Assembly (NCBI RefSeq): GCF_004339595.1
Contig: NZ_SMFU01000007.1
Span: 62,001-126,000 of the forward strand
Source of the DNA: Marinobacterium mangrovicola
GTDB lineage: Bacteria; Pseudomonadota; Gammaproteobacteria; Pseudomonadales; Balneatricaceae
Length of the DNA stretch: 64,000 bases
Direction: 5' to 3'
In this document: one piece after another, positions 45,259 through 53,890 of the stretch
Layout of the letters: each line of letters opens with the position of its first letter
How positions within the stretch are numbered: the first letter of the stretch is position 1
The notes under the pieces: model-generated
Told to the model about the DNA's origin: nothing
Databases searched by the model: none
The model's input: the letters and a program-made list of their open reading frames with translations, nothing else
Program-made: the position numbers and the translations under genes

Positions 45259-46263
45259 TTAATCCGCCAGTGCGTCTTCAGCCTGCTCCAGCGTCTGACG
45301 ATATACCTGCGCCTGCTGGTCATTACCGAGCGATACCGCCCTGCGGGCATAGACCAACGCTTCGTTGGGCTTGCCGGTATCGATCAGCGTCTGCGCCAGG
45401 TTATTGAATGCCGGCGCATAGTCAGCGTATAGCTCGGTCACCCTCAGATACTGCTCCCCGGCCTGGGCCGGCAGACCCGCGTTATACAGGTGGTTGCCAT
45501 ACCCCATCAGCAGGGAGCGATCTTCTGGCCAGTATTGCAGGCCGGTTTGCCAGGCGGTTCTGGCCTCAGTCTCTGGCGCTGGGCGCTCAAAGGCGGCAAC
45601 TGCCTGGAAATAGTCCCGGGCATCCGCATCCGGCGGCATATCACCGGGTTTAACCGCCACCATGGCCCAGTAGTCGCCGCGCTGCCAGGTGCGCTCGAAC
45701 ACCTTCATATCGGCTGCATAACGTTCGGTGACGCCGGTGCGCAGGATGATGGTTTCATCCTCCAGGTCATAGCCGATCGCCACTGCGTAGTGCCAGCGCG
45801 GGTACCACTCCATCGCCAGGTTTTGCAGTACAAGTACCGGATAACCGGCATCGATGGCGCTGATCAGTGCTTCCAGCTGTGGCTCTATGGGGTAGGCGAT
45901 ACGCTGATACTGGCGTGTGGCGCCGAGCATCTCGACCTGAAAGCTACCCTCGCGCTCCGGCACATAGACCTTGGGTACCAGTTCGTCCGGTGTCACCTGC
46001 TGACCGCTGTACTCCAGCAGTGTTGCCAGGGCAGCGGGGCCGCACTGGTACTGCTCCTGCGGGTAGAAGGGAACCTCGGTCAACTCCGCACTCAGCGGCT
46101 CCTGCTCTGGCAGTGGGCTGCTCAGCAGGGCGTTGGTCTGGGGTGTGGCGCTGCAGCCACCGAGAATGAGCAGGGTGGCGCACAGGGCGAAGATGGAGCG
46201 GAAACGAGAGCGCCCGGGCGATTGCCCGGGCGCGGCTGAGCGCTTAGATATTGGGGAATACAT
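45259..46263 (-). CDS. PA2778-family cysteine peptidase lipoprotein with TPR repeats
   Basis: The protein starts with a lipoprotein signal (ATLLILGGC). It contains a C39-like papain-fold peptidase domain with the active cysteine in QYQCGPAALATLLEY and the histidine in RWHYAVAIGYD. Two or more TPR-like helical pairs follow (MGYGNHLYNAGLPAQAGEQ and YAPAFNNLAQTLIDTGKPNE). An in-frame ATG at 46293 would add ten residues; I prefer 46263. It overlaps the PA2779-type gene by 20 bases, and the pair is conserved in pseudomonads. Substrate and role are unknown. Confidence 0.88.
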   Translation of the reverse strand: MYSPISKRSAAPGQSPGRSRFRSIFALCATLLILGGCSATPQTNALLSSPLPEQEPLSAELTEVPFYPQEQYQCGPAALATLLEYSGQQVTPDELVPKVYVPEREGSFQVEMLGATRQYQRIAYPIEPQLEALISAIDAGYPVLVLQNLAMEWYPRWHYAVAIGYDLEDETIILRTGVTERYAADMKVFERTWQRGDYWAMVAVKPGDMPPDADARDYFQAVAAFERPAPETEARTAWQTGLQYWPEDRSLLMGYGNHLYNAGLPAQAGEQYLRVTELYADYAPAFNNLAQTLIDTGKPNEALVYARRAVSLGNDQQAQVYRQTLEQAEDALAD

Positions 46264-46627
46264 CGGTGGCGCCGAGCAGATCCAGAAGAACAAGAATCAG
46301 GATAACGGCCAGAACGGCACCGAGAATACCGCCGGCGGGAAGATCATCCATCTTACCGTCAAGCTGGGCCAGTTCACTGGCGGTCATGCTATCGACACGG
46401 TCCTGTACCTGGTTTACATCCACGCCCAGGTCCACCAGCTGCTGCTTGACGTCGTCACGCATCAGCATCTGCTGAATTTCGGAGCGGCGATCCTCCAGGT
46501 GGGAGTCAGCGGAGATCTGATCTGTGGTCACGATGGCGGCTGAGGCGGGTACCTGAACGCCGGCGAAGGTGAACAACGCCATGAGAATCCAGGCAAGAAA
46601 ACGGCTACGTGTCGGTTGGTTTGTCAT
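46244..46627 (-). CDS. PA2779-family small membrane protein
   Basis: The 127-residue protein has a signal peptide ending VPASAA. A helical region with RRSEIQQMLMRDDVKQQLVD follows, then a C-terminal membrane helix (GGILGAVLAVILILVLLDLL). This is the PA2779 layout; the family always pairs with the PA2778 peptidase, here overlapping downstream. It may be the substrate, inhibitor or partner of that peptidase, but function is not known. Confidence 0.88.
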   Translation of the reverse strand: MTNQPTRSRFLAWILMALFTFAGVQVPASAAIVTTDQISADSHLEDRRSEIQQMLMRDDVKQQLVDLGVDVNQVQDRVDSMTASELAQLDGKMDDLPAGGILGAVLAVILILVLLDLLGATDVFPNI

Positions 46628-46789
46628 GGTCTCTCCCAGGCCCTGCTCATCGGGCCTTGTTGGTTAAATGGAACGTTTTGTCCGATAACCAGTATTAGCG
46701 AAAGTTCATTTTTACGCCTAATTTAGCGCGAACGAATAGCGTCGCTTTTGGGCTGGGTGGGAGTGACGGGGATTAAAGACAGGAAGTGA

Positions 46790-46822
46790 AACTGCGGCAA
46801 CCCGCTGACGGACCCCGCAGTT
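46790..46822 (-). terminator. Terminator-like hairpin after the SulP-rhodanese gene
   Basis: AACTGCGG (46790-46797) pairs with CCGCAGTT (46815-46822) around a 17-base loop, 22 bases past the stop at 46845. The loop is long and the T tract poor, so efficiency is doubtful. The remaining gap to 46628 shows nothing. Confidence 0.5.
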
Positions 46823-46844
46823 CTTTGGTGCTATCGGCAGCCGT

Positions 46845-47225
46845 TCAGTTGAAGTCCGGCAGCTGGGGTTTGACCACTGTTTTTCCGGCGCTCTGCCAGG
46901 CGTCGAAGCCGCCGATAATCGAGCTGACATGCAGGTAGCCCATCTCTTTCATCGCCAGCGCAGCCAGTGCCGCCCGGCCACTGGTTTTGCAGTAGAGCAG
47001 GATATTCAGATCCCGGGTCGACAGCGCCTCATCGCCGCTCAATTTGAATTCGAGCAGACCGCGCGGAATATTGATCGCGCCAGGAAGATGGCCGGCTGAA
47101 AATTCATCGGGCTCACGCACATCGATAATCACATCGGCGGATTTTATCTGTATCTCGGCGGCATCTGCGTCGATCTCCTGAATCTGCGCCTTGGCAGCGC
47201 CGACAAGGTCCATGGCCGTTTTCAT
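46845..47225 (-). CDS. Rhodanese-domain sulfurtransferase (start inside the fused frame)
   Basis: This is the 126-residue rhodanese part of the preceding frame, listed separately because its own ATG at 47225 has a GGAGG site upstream and can still initiate. It begins MKTAMDLVGAAKAQIQEI. It has the CH2A motif VREPDEFSAGHLPGAINIPRG and the active-site cysteine in YCKTSGRAALA. Sulfur transfer to or from persulfide is expected, which fits the SulP transporter on one side and the persulfide-dioxygenase-like gene further upstream. Confidence 0.72.
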   Translation of the reverse strand: MKTAMDLVGAAKAQIQEIDADAAEIQIKSADVIIDVREPDEFSAGHLPGAINIPRGLLEFKLSGDEALSTRDLNILLYCKTSGRAALAALAMKEMGYLHVSSIIGGFDAWQSAGKTVVKPQLPDFN

Positions 47226-49154
47226 GATTGCTGTACCTCCATTGGCTGTTTTTTCGCGCAGGCTTCCGCTTTGGCTGCCAGCGTGCGTTGTGTTGTTTCC
47301 GGGTCCAGGGTTGCCATCGCCTCGTACTGGCTCAGGTACACGTTGCCGGTCAGCTGTTGCAGCAGGTGGCTGTTGCGCAACTGGTTTCGCGCAGGCTTCC
47401 GCTTTGGCTGCCAGCGTGCGTTGTGTTGTTTCCGGGTCCAGGGTTGCCATCGCCTCGTACTGGCTCAGGTACACGTTGCCGGTCAGCTGTTGCAGCAGGT
47501 GGCTGTTGCGCAACTGGTCCATCACCGGGCCTTTTACCTCCGACAGGTGCAGGGTGATCCCGGCGATGCCAAGGCGCTCATTGATCGCTTCAAGGCTTTC
47601 CAGGGCGCTGGCATCGATCAGGTTCACGCCAGGGCACATCAGTACCAGGGAATCGATACCCGGATGGGATTCCACCAACGCCGCGATGCGGTCTTCCAGA
47701 TAGCGGGCGTTGGGAAAATAGAGGCTTTCATCCACCCGTACCGTCAGTACGTGGGGGCTTTGCACCACGTGAAAGCGCTCCTCATTACGAAAGTGCTGGC
47801 TGCCAGGTAACTGGCCCACCACCGCCATATGCGGTTTGCTGGTGCGCCAGAGAAAAAGCACCAGAGACAGCGCGAGTCCGAGCATAATGCCGGTTTCCAC
47901 ACCGACGATCAGTACGCCGATCAGCGTGGCCAACAGGGCGATACCGTCCTGTCGTGAGTACTTCCAGGTACGGGTGATGGCGCGCAGATCCACCAGGGTC
48001 AGCACGGCAACGATGATGGTGGCCGCCAGTACGGCGCGGGGCAGGCTTTCAAACAGCGGGGTGAAGAACATCACCGTCACCCCAATTCCCAGGGCTGAAA
48101 GGGCACCGGCCAGCGGTGTCTGGGCACCGGCTTCAAAGCTGACCACGGAGCGGGAGAAACCGCCGGTCACCGGCATGCCGCCGCTGATCGCCGAGGCGAT
48201 ATTGGCGCTGCCCAGGGCGCTGAGTTCCTGGTTGGGGTGGATGCGCTGGCGCCGCCGCGCGGCAAAGGTCTGCGCCACGGAGACCGATTCCATAAAGCCC
48301 ACCAGGCTGATCAGCACGGCACCGGGCAGTAGCTGGTAGATCAATGCCAGATCGAAGGTCGGCAACTGCAGCGAGGGGAGCCCGGTTGGTACCTGGCCAA
48401 CCACGGGAACGCCTGCTTCTGCCAGGTTCAGCCAGGCCACCAGTGCCGCGGTGACGACCAGCGCCAGCACCGGCGCGGCGCGGCTCAGATTGGCGGCGGC
48501 GCCGGTTGAAAGGCCGATCGCCATCAGGGTGTTTTTGCCCTGTTTGCGCGCCAGGTAAAGAAAGGCGATGCTGCCGAGGCCGATCAGCAGGGTCGGCAGG
48601 TTAGTGGAGCCCAGCCCCTCCAGCGTGGAGGTCAGCAGCTCAAAAGCGGTATCGCCACCGGCCTTGATGCCGAGGATATGACGCAGCTGGCCCAGCGTGA
48701 TCAGAATGCCGGAGGCGGTAACAAAGCCGGAGACCACCGGGTGGCTGAGAAAGTTGACCAGGAAGCCGAGTCGCAGCAGCGACATGCCGATCAGAATCAG
48801 ACCGGAGAGCATCGCCATCAGCATGGCAGCCTGCACATACTCCGCGCTGCCCGCAGGGAACAGCGGCATCAGGATGGCGCCGGTCATTAGTGAAACTACC
48901 GCCACGGGGCCCACCGCCAGCGCCCGGCTGGTGCCGAACAGCGCATAGGCGATCAGCGGCAGGATGCTGGCGTAGAGACCGATCACCGGAGGCAGTCCGG
49001 CCAACATGGCATAGGCCAGGCTCTGGGGGATCAGCATCAGCGTGACGATGACGGCGGCGAGGCCATCCTTGAACGCCATATCGCGATTGTATTCGCGCGC
49101 CCAGCTCAGGCAGGGCAAAAGGCTTGCGGCTTTGATCTTGGGGAAGCGGCTCAT
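46845..49154 (-). CDS. SulP anion transporter fused to a rhodanese by a tandem duplication
   Basis: The 769-residue frame begins with a complete SulP/SLC26 transporter. About 12 helices run to residue 420, with FKDGLAAVIVTLMLIPQSLAYA and GGMPVTGGFSRSVV, and a STAS domain follows (about 455-560, LVLMCPGVNLIDASALESL). It ends with a rhodanese domain (VIIDVREPDEFSAGHLPGAI, active LLYCKTSGRA). Between them lies about 50 residues of Pro/Gly/Thr-rich peptide that is the translation, in a shifted frame, of a 133-bp DNA segment already read once (see the repeat). Removing one copy restores two genes: SulP ending in ...EACAKKQPMEVQQS, and a rhodanese whose ATG overlaps the SulP stop as ATGA. I therefore regard the fusion as recent, or possibly an assembly artefact. 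Confidence 0.88.
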   Translation of the reverse strand: MSRFPKIKAASLLPCLSWAREYNRDMAFKDGLAAVIVTLMLIPQSLAYAMLAGLPPVIGLYASILPLIAYALFGTSRALAVGPVAVVSLMTGAILMPLFPAGSAEYVQAAMLMAMLSGLILIGMSLLRLGFLVNFLSHPVVSGFVTASGILITLGQLRHILGIKAGGDTAFELLTSTLEGLGSTNLPTLLIGLGSIAFLYLARKQGKNTLMAIGLSTGAAANLSRAAPVLALVVTAALVAWLNLAEAGVPVVGQVPTGLPSLQLPTFDLALIYQLLPGAVLISLVGFMESVSVAQTFAARRRQRIHPNQELSALGSANIASAISGGMPVTGGFSRSVVSFEAGAQTPLAGALSALGIGVTVMFFTPLFESLPRAVLAATIIVAVLTLVDLRAITRTWKYSRQDGIALLATLIGVLIVGVETGIMLGLALSLVLFLWRTSKPHMAVVGQLPGSQHFRNEERFHVVQSPHVLTVRVDESLYFPNARYLEDRIAALVESHPGIDSLVLMCPGVNLIDASALESLEAINERLGIAGITLHLSEVKGPVMDQLRNSHLLQQLTGNVYLSQYEAMATLDPETTQRTLAAKAEACAKPVAQQPPAATADRQRVPEPVRGDGNPGPGNNTTHAGSQSGSLREKTANGGTAIMKTAMDLVGAAKAQIQEIDADAAEIQIKSADVIIDVREPDEFSAGHLPGAINIPRGLLEFKLSGDEALSTRDLNILLYCKTSGRAALAALAMKEMGYLHVSSIIGGFDAWQSAGKTVVKPQLPDFN
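47252..47518. repeat. 133-bp perfect tandem duplication
   Basis: Bases 47252-47385 recur at 47385-47518 with a constant 133-base offset and no mismatch that I can see. The unit covers the end of the SulP STAS region up to its last codons. Because 133 is not a multiple of three, the second copy is read in another frame, which removes the SulP stop and joins it to the rhodanese. Confidence 0.95.
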
Positions 49155-49162
49155 GGTTCGCC

Positions 49163-50020
49163 TCAGAGCTGGTTCAGCGGGATCTTCAGATATCGGGTGC
49201 CGTTATCTTCCGCTGGCGGCAGCTCTCCGGCGCGCATGTTGATCTGGACCGAGGGCAGGATCAGTGTCGGCATACCCAGTGTCGCGTCGCGCTCGGTACG
49301 CATCTTTACGAAGCTCTCTTCGGTATGCCCTTCGCCCACATGGATATTGCGCTGGCGCTCCTCGCCCACGGTGGTCTCGCAGAGATACTCGTCGCGACCT
49401 TCCGCCTTGTAGTCGTGGCACATGAACAGCCGGGTTTCGTCTGGCAGAGCCAGCAGTTTCTGGATGGAGCGGAACAGGGTGCGGGCGTCACCACCGGGGA
49501 AGTCACAGCGGGCGGTGCCGTAATCCGGCATAAACAGGGTATCGCCGACAAAGCCGGCATCTTCGATCAGGTAGGTCATACACGCCGGGGTATGTCCCGG
49601 TGTGTGCAGTGCCCTTGCTCGCAGAGTGCCGACCTTGAAGCTTTCTTCATCCTGGAAAAGATGATCGAACTGGCTGCCATCGGTGGCGAACTCGCTACCG
49701 GCGTTGAACAGCTTGCCGAAAGTGTTCTGGACTGTACGTATCTGCTCGCCGATGCCCAGCTTCCCGCCGAGGGCCTGTTTCAAATAAGGCGCGGCGCTGA
49801 GGTGATCGGCGTGAACATGGGTTTCCAGAATCCACTCCACGGTCAGCTGGTGTTCGCGCACATAGCTGATCAGGCTGTCGGCACCGGCGCTGGAGGTACG
49901 GCCAGATGCGGCGTCGTAATCCAGTACCGAGTCGATAAGGGCGCAGTGGTGAGTCGCTTCATCGATAACGATGTAGCTGAAGGTAAAGGTGGCCTTGTCG
50001 AAAAAAGGAATAATCTGCAT
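49163..50020 (-). CDS. MBL-fold hydrolase, persulfide dioxygenase (ETHE1/Blh)-like
   Basis: The 285-residue enzyme starts MQIIPFFDKATFTFSYIV. It has the metallo-beta-lactamase motif ETHVHADHLSAAPYL, then HTPGHTPACMTYL, VGDTLFMPDYGTARCDFPGG and the late FMCHDYKAEGRDE. The DxGxARCDFPGG signature belongs to ETHE1/BigR-linked persulfide dioxygenases, which oxidise glutathione persulfide to sulfite. An earlier in-frame ATG (50068) would read through an AT-rich operator-like region and is rejected. It is eight bases upstream of the SulP gene on the same strand, giving a sulfide-detoxification unit with the transporter and rhodanese. Confidence 0.9.
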   Translation of the reverse strand: MQIIPFFDKATFTFSYIVIDEATHHCALIDSVLDYDAASGRTSSAGADSLISYVREHQLTVEWILETHVHADHLSAAPYLKQALGGKLGIGEQIRTVQNTFGKLFNAGSEFATDGSQFDHLFQDEESFKVGTLRARALHTPGHTPACMTYLIEDAGFVGDTLFMPDYGTARCDFPGGDARTLFRSIQKLLALPDETRLFMCHDYKAEGRDEYLCETTVGEERQRNIHVGEGHTEESFVKMRTERDATLGMPTLILPSVQINMRAGELPPAEDNGTRYLKIPLNQL

Positions 50021-50067
50021 GTAAGCTCCCACGGTTGATGAGGTGTTGGTGGGGATCTGATTGTTCA

Positions 50068-50095
50068 AATATTAGAATATAATTATATAGAATAA
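50068..50095. promoter_or_regulatory. AT-rich BigR/SqrR-like operator candidate
   Basis: ATTAGAATATAATTATATAGAAT with flanking AT bases lies about 50 bases upstream of the persulfide-dioxygenase start. Its core TATAATTATA is a 10-base palindrome. ArsR-family persulfide sensors (BigR, SqrR, YgaV) bind AT-rich palindromes in front of such operons. No bigR gene is adjacent here. Confidence 0.45.
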
Positions 50096-50317
50096 GCAAA
50101 TAATTAAATGGAATATAAGGTTAAAGGCCAAGCATGTTGGTTCATAAGAGTCTGGTCGAGCCGATGTGTAACAAGCTTTGAGCGACGATGAGGGGTCGTA
50201 TGTGGGGAAAGCTTAGCCCGTTTTCAGCCTTATTTACCGCTTGCGAGGAGTCTAAAGAAGGCTCTTAACGTTTTCGTGTTGAGGCATTCTTGTCGCTGAA
50301 TTCCAAACAGCGGGAAC

Positions 50318-50347
50318 TGAAAAAGCCTCCGTGCAGGAGGCTCTTTC
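50318..50347 (-). terminator. Intrinsic terminator of the di-haem peroxidase gene
   Basis: On the minus strand AGCCTCC-TGCAC-GGAGGCT is flanked by GAAAG and followed by a T run (TTTTTCAG). It is 14-44 bases beyond the peroxidase stop. The gap 50096-50317 shows no gene or other signal. Confidence 0.85.
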
Positions 50348-50361
50348 AAGTGTACTGCAGG

Positions 50362-51369
50362 TTATTCGAACGGTTGCGGCGGTGGAGTGTTCTCGGAGGA
50401 GGGTGGCAGGATAGGCAGCTGGAAGCTCGGCTGCTCGCCGGTTAGTGACTTCAGGAAAGCCACAATCTGCGCGTTCTCGCCATCGGAGAACTGACGGCCC
50501 AGCTGCAGCCGGCCCATGATATCCACCGCTTCGGTCAGAGTCTGGGCTTCACCGTCGTGGAAGTACGGATAGGTCAGTTCCACGTTACGCAGGGTTGGCA
50601 CTTTGAACATGAAGCGGTCGGCATCCACACCAGTGACGGCGACCCGGCCCTCTACCTCGTTGTTGGTCTGGTAAGGCTCAACAACACCCATTTTCTGGAA
50701 CGAGCTGCCACCCACGGCCTCGCCGTTGTGGCAGGCAACGCAGCCGCTGTCTTTGAACAGTTTATAGCCGGCCAGCTCATCCGCAGTCAGTGCGTCTTCG
50801 TCCCCAAGAAGCCACTGGTCGAACGGCGAGTCCGGTGTCACCAGGGTTTTTTCGAATTCGGCGATGGCATCGGTGACCTGGTCGATGTTGATCTCGTCGT
50901 TGCCGAAGGTGAGGCGGAATTCATGCACGTAGCCGGGAATCGACTTCAGCAGATCCACCGCCAGTGTATGAGTGAACGCCATCTCGCCGGGGTTGGCGAT
51001 CGGCCCGCCAGCCTGTTCTTTCAGATCCGCCGCGCGGCCATCCCAGAACTGCGCCAGGTTCAGGCTTGAGTTGAGTACCGTCGGTGAGTTGATCGGCCCC
51101 TGCTGCCAGTTATGGCCGATGGAGGTTTTCAGGTTATCGGTACCGCCCATGCTGAGGTTGTGGCAGGAGTTGCAGGAGATAAAACCGGATTTGGACAGGC
51201 GGGGATCGAAGTAGAGCTTTTTGCCCAGTTCGGCCAGGGCGACATTGACCTCTTTGACCGGCTCTATGGGTTGAATCGGTTCATTCGCCTGGCTGAGGCT
51301 GGAGATCGCCCCGACAGAGATTGCTGTCGCGGCATAAAGCAAACGGCGTTTGATCGACATGACAGGCAT
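50362..51369 (-). CDS. ccpA: Di-haem cytochrome c peroxidase
   Basis: This periplasmic enzyme reduces H2O2 with electrons from cytochrome c. The 335-residue protein has a signal peptide ending SSLSQA and two haem-attachment motifs, SCNSCHNLS and CVACHNGEA. The family strands GRAADLKEQAGGPIANPGEM and FKVPTLRNVELTYPYFHDGEAQTL lie between and after them. The C-terminal Pro-rich tail is unusual but short. An FNR/ANR-like site 55 bases upstream suggests expression at low oxygen, as in other proteobacteria. Confidence 0.94.
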   Translation of the reverse strand: MPVMSIKRRLLYAATAISVGAISSLSQANEPIQPIEPVKEVNVALAELGKKLYFDPRLSKSGFISCNSCHNLSMGGTDNLKTSIGHNWQQGPINSPTVLNSSLNLAQFWDGRAADLKEQAGGPIANPGEMAFTHTLAVDLLKSIPGYVHEFRLTFGNDEINIDQVTDAIAEFEKTLVTPDSPFDQWLLGDEDALTADELAGYKLFKDSGCVACHNGEAVGGSSFQKMGVVEPYQTNNEVEGRVAVTGVDADRFMFKVPTLRNVELTYPYFHDGEAQTLTEAVDIMGRLQLGRQFSDGENAQIVAFLKSLTGEQPSFQLPILPPSSENTPPPQPFE

Positions 51370-51423
51370 CCTTGTTTGTTATGTATTCAGCGGCCATGCT
51401 GGGCTGACTGACCGGTCAAGTCG

Positions 51424-51437
51424 TTGACATGTGTCAG
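51424..51437. promoter_or_regulatory. FNR/ANR-like box upstream of ccpA
   Basis: TTGACATGTGTCAG matches the dyad TTGAY-N4-RTCAR. A second palindrome, TGACCGGTCA, lies at 51409-51418. Placement fits activation of the minus-strand peroxidase gene, although no good -10 is visible. Confidence 0.5.
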
Positions 51438-51811
51438 GCGACGAGGCTGGGCGATGAATTAGTCGAGTTTATCTGTCCGGGAGCAGGAAAAAGGTCCTCA
51501 AATTTGCGCCTTGATACGGCGAATTTTTATATGCAGCTCCCCTGAACCTTGTTTTTGGTCAAAACTGCAGCTGTAAATATACAAATCACATCTATTAATT
51601 ATTGAATTGCCGCCCGCCTGGTTCTAAGTTGGGTAGGCGCAACCTCTGCGCGGGGCAGTGTTTCCGGTGTGTTTTTCTGAAGGGATCGGGCAGGCGAGCG
51701 TTGTCTGTCAGCGTTAGAGTTGCCGGCTCTCAACAATCAGTATTTTCTCAGGTGGGCTTGCAGATGGAACCGGGCGCCCACTGCAGCCTGTTGTCTTTGG
51801 AGATGTTGTTT
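51438..51811. other. Intergenic region before the PAS protein
   Basis: The 374 bases contain an AT-rich stretch (51540-51605) and no supported gene. An open frame from 51602 reads into the PAS gene, but its first 70 residues look non-coding (Arg/Ser/Cys-rich, no family resemblance). No clear promoter was identified. Confidence 0.4.
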
Positions 51812-52333
51812 GTGGCTACGTCCAATCAGGAAGTGACCTTTGATAATGACGAACTGATCGTCAGCAAAACCGACCTCAAGGGTAAAATCACCTACGCCAA
51901 CCGCGTTTTCATGCGCGTCTCCAACTTTTCCGAACCTGCGTTGCTGGGCCAGCCTCATAACATTATCCGCCACGAGGATATGCCGCGCGGTGTCTTCTAC
52001 GGCCTGTGGAAATCGGTGAATGCGGGCCGGGAGTTTTTCGGTTTTGTGAAGAACCGAACCGCTGACGATAACTACTACTGGGTCTTCGCTAATATCACGC
52101 CCGATTACCACGACAACAAGCTGATCGGCTTCTACTCGGTGCGACGTTGCGCTCCGGCGGCCGCGAAAGAGGCTGCCATGGGCCTTTACCGGCAGATGCT
52201 GGCGATTGAAAAGTCCAAGGGTAAAGCAGAAGGCCCCAGGGCAAGCTGGGATTGGCTGATGGAGCAGTGCCGGGCAGCGGGCTACCCCAGCTATGAAGAA
52301 TTTATTATTTCTCTTTATCAGAAGTATCTATAA
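51812..52333 (+). CDS. Aer-like PAS-domain redox sensor protein
   Basis: The 173-residue soluble protein starts at a GTG (MATSNQEVTFDNDELIVSKT) with GGAG nine bases upstream. It contains one Aer-type PAS domain: TDLKGKITYANRVFMRVSNF, GQPHNIIRHEDMPRGVFYGLW, and YYWVFANITPDYH. This is the FAD-binding PAS class of energy-taxis receptors. Here it has no membrane or signalling domain; those are on the next gene, nine bases away. It is therefore probably the sensor half of a two-protein receptor, like CetB of Campylobacter. The C-terminal 60 residues are helical. Confidence 0.85.
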   Translation: MATSNQEVTFDNDELIVSKTDLKGKITYANRVFMRVSNFSEPALLGQPHNIIRHEDMPRGVFYGLWKSVNAGREFFGFVKNRTADDNYYWVFANITPDYHDNKLIGFYSVRRCAPAAAKEAAMGLYRQMLAIEKSKGKAEGPRASWDWLMEQCRAAGYPSYEEFIISLYQKYL

Positions 52334-52342
52334 GGATTGCTG

Positions 52343-53827
52343 ATGAAAACCAAAACCAGCGGTATCAGTCAGTCCATCCCGTTTATCGAACAGAAATACG
52401 CGATCACCTGTGTCGTATTCGTGCTGTTCACGGTGATCGTCAGCGCGGTCAATGCCTACAACTACGGCATCAGCTTTATCAACCTGGCGTTTCCGCTGCT
52501 GACGATCGGTTTTGCCTGGTATTCCTGGCGTGACCACTGCAAACCGATCGCTGCGCTGATTCGCATCAAAGACACCCTGGATGAGGCGCGCAAGGGCAAT
52601 ACCCATGTGCGCATCACCCATACCAAGGGCCTGGGCGAGATCGGCAAGGTCGCCTGGTCGCTGAACGATTTTCTCGACATTGTTGAAACCAATTTCAAGG
52701 AGCTCTCCAACAGCTTTCAGGCATCCAGCCGCCGGGAGTTTTACCGCAAGGGCCTGGTCAATGGCCTGCCCGGCGAATTTGGCAAGATGATGAGCAACGT
52801 GAACGTGGCGATCAAAGGGATGGAGGATGCGGACAACTTCGCCCGCCAGAACCGCCTGATGAGTGAGCTGCATCACCTGAACACTTCCAACCTGCTGACC
52901 AATCTGAAAAACAGCCAGACCGAGCTGGGTGTGCTATCCAGCCGTATGGATGATGTGCTCAATATCGCAGCCGAGAGCCGGGACGGCGCGCAGACCAGCC
53001 AGGCGACCGTGGCGGATCTGAAGAAAGCGGTGGAGGACGTCAACAACCGCATGGAAAGGGTGGAACAGGCGGCCAAGCGTCTGGAGAGCCAGAGCTCAAC
53101 CATCGCCGAAACAGTGAAGCTGATCACCGGGATCGCCGAGCAGACCAACCTGCTGGCGCTGAATGCTGCGATCGAAGCAGCACGGGCCGGTGAGGTGGGT
53201 CGCGGCTTTGCGGTGGTGGCCGATGAGGTGCGCAATCTGGCCACTCGCACCCGTTCCTCCACTGGTGAGATCAGCACCATTATCACCGATCTGCAGGAGC
53301 AAATTGTCGATGTGGTGTCCCAGACCTTTGCAGTGGGTGAGCAGACCAAGGCGATCGGTACCGAGGTCGATAACTTCTACGCCAACTTTGACAGCGTGGC
53401 TTCGGCAGCGCAGAAGACCATCACTCTGATGTCGCGAACCAAGGAACGCGCGTTCGCTTCGTTGGTGCAGCTCGATCATGTGATCTACATGCAGAACGGC
53501 TACATCGCGCTGGAGAATAATGGCGAAGGCAGCGAGGCCGATGCCGTTGCGGTCGACCACTTCTCCTGCCGCCTGGGCAATTGGTACTACCAGGGCGGTG
53601 GTAAGGATGCCTACGGTACATCCTCGGCCTATCGCAAACTGGAGGGTTACCATGCCGATGTACATAACAACGTGCAGGAAGCGCTGACGCTGGTTAAGAA
53701 AGACTGGGTGAGGGACGACAGCGTGCTCAATGATCTGGTGGGCTGCGTCAGCGATGCGGAACTGGCCAGCAAGGGCGTTATCAGCTGCATCAGCGATATG
53801 GTGGAAGAGAAAGAGCGCCGCAGCTGA
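52343..53827 (+). CDS. Methyl-accepting chemotaxis protein with C-terminal CZB zinc domain
   Basis: The 494-residue receptor begins at an ATG after AAGGA. It has two N-terminal membrane helices ([18 protein letters not shown] and [19 protein letters not shown]) with only a few residues outside, so it has no periplasmic sensor. A HAMP-like linker leads to the signalling hairpin ([29 protein letters not shown]). The C-terminus carries a chemoreceptor zinc-binding domain: [26 protein letters not shown] and YHADVHNNV supply the 3-His/1-Cys site. With the PAS protein upstream, it forms a CetAB-like energy-taxis pair. Confidence 0.92.
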   Translation: MKTKTSGISQSIPFIEQKYAITCVVFVLFTVIVSAVNAYNYGISFINLAFPLLTIGFAWYSWRDHCKPIAALIRIKDTLDEARKGNTHVRITHTKGLGEIGKVAWSLNDFLDIVETNFKELSNSFQASSRREFYRKGLVNGLPGEFGKMMSNVNVAIKGMEDADNFARQNRLMSELHHLNTSNLLTNLKNSQTELGVLSSRMDDVLNIAAESRDGAQTSQATVADLKKAVEDVNNRMERVEQAAKRLESQSSTIAETVKLITGIAEQTNLLALNAAIEAARAGEVGRGFAVVADEVRNLATRTRSSTGEISTIITDLQEQIVDVVSQTFAVGEQTKAIGTEVDNFYANFDSVASAAQKTITLMSRTKERAFASLVQLDHVIYMQNGYIALENNGEGSEADAVAVDHFSCRLGNWYYQGGGKDAYGTSSAYRKLEGYHADVHNNVQEALTLVKKDWVRDDSVLNDLVGCVSDAELASKGVISCISDMVEEKERRS

Positions 53828-53854
53828 ACCCTGGTTTACACTAAAGCTTCTTTT

Positions 53855-53890
53855 AAAGCCGGGTAGACTGCCAGTCGATCCGGCTTTTTT
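53855..53890 (+). terminator. Intrinsic terminator after the chemoreceptor gene
   Basis: AAAGCCGG (53855-53862) pairs with CCGGCTTT (53880-53887), followed by Ts to 53890. The 17-base loop can form a small inner hairpin. It lies 28 bases past the receptor stop. Confidence 0.85.

Noticed and set aside
51602-51811. N-terminal extension of the PAS protein to 51602
   Set aside because: The extra 70 residues are Arg/Ser/Cys-rich with no similarity to PAS proteins; a GTG with GGAG at 51812 gives the normal start.
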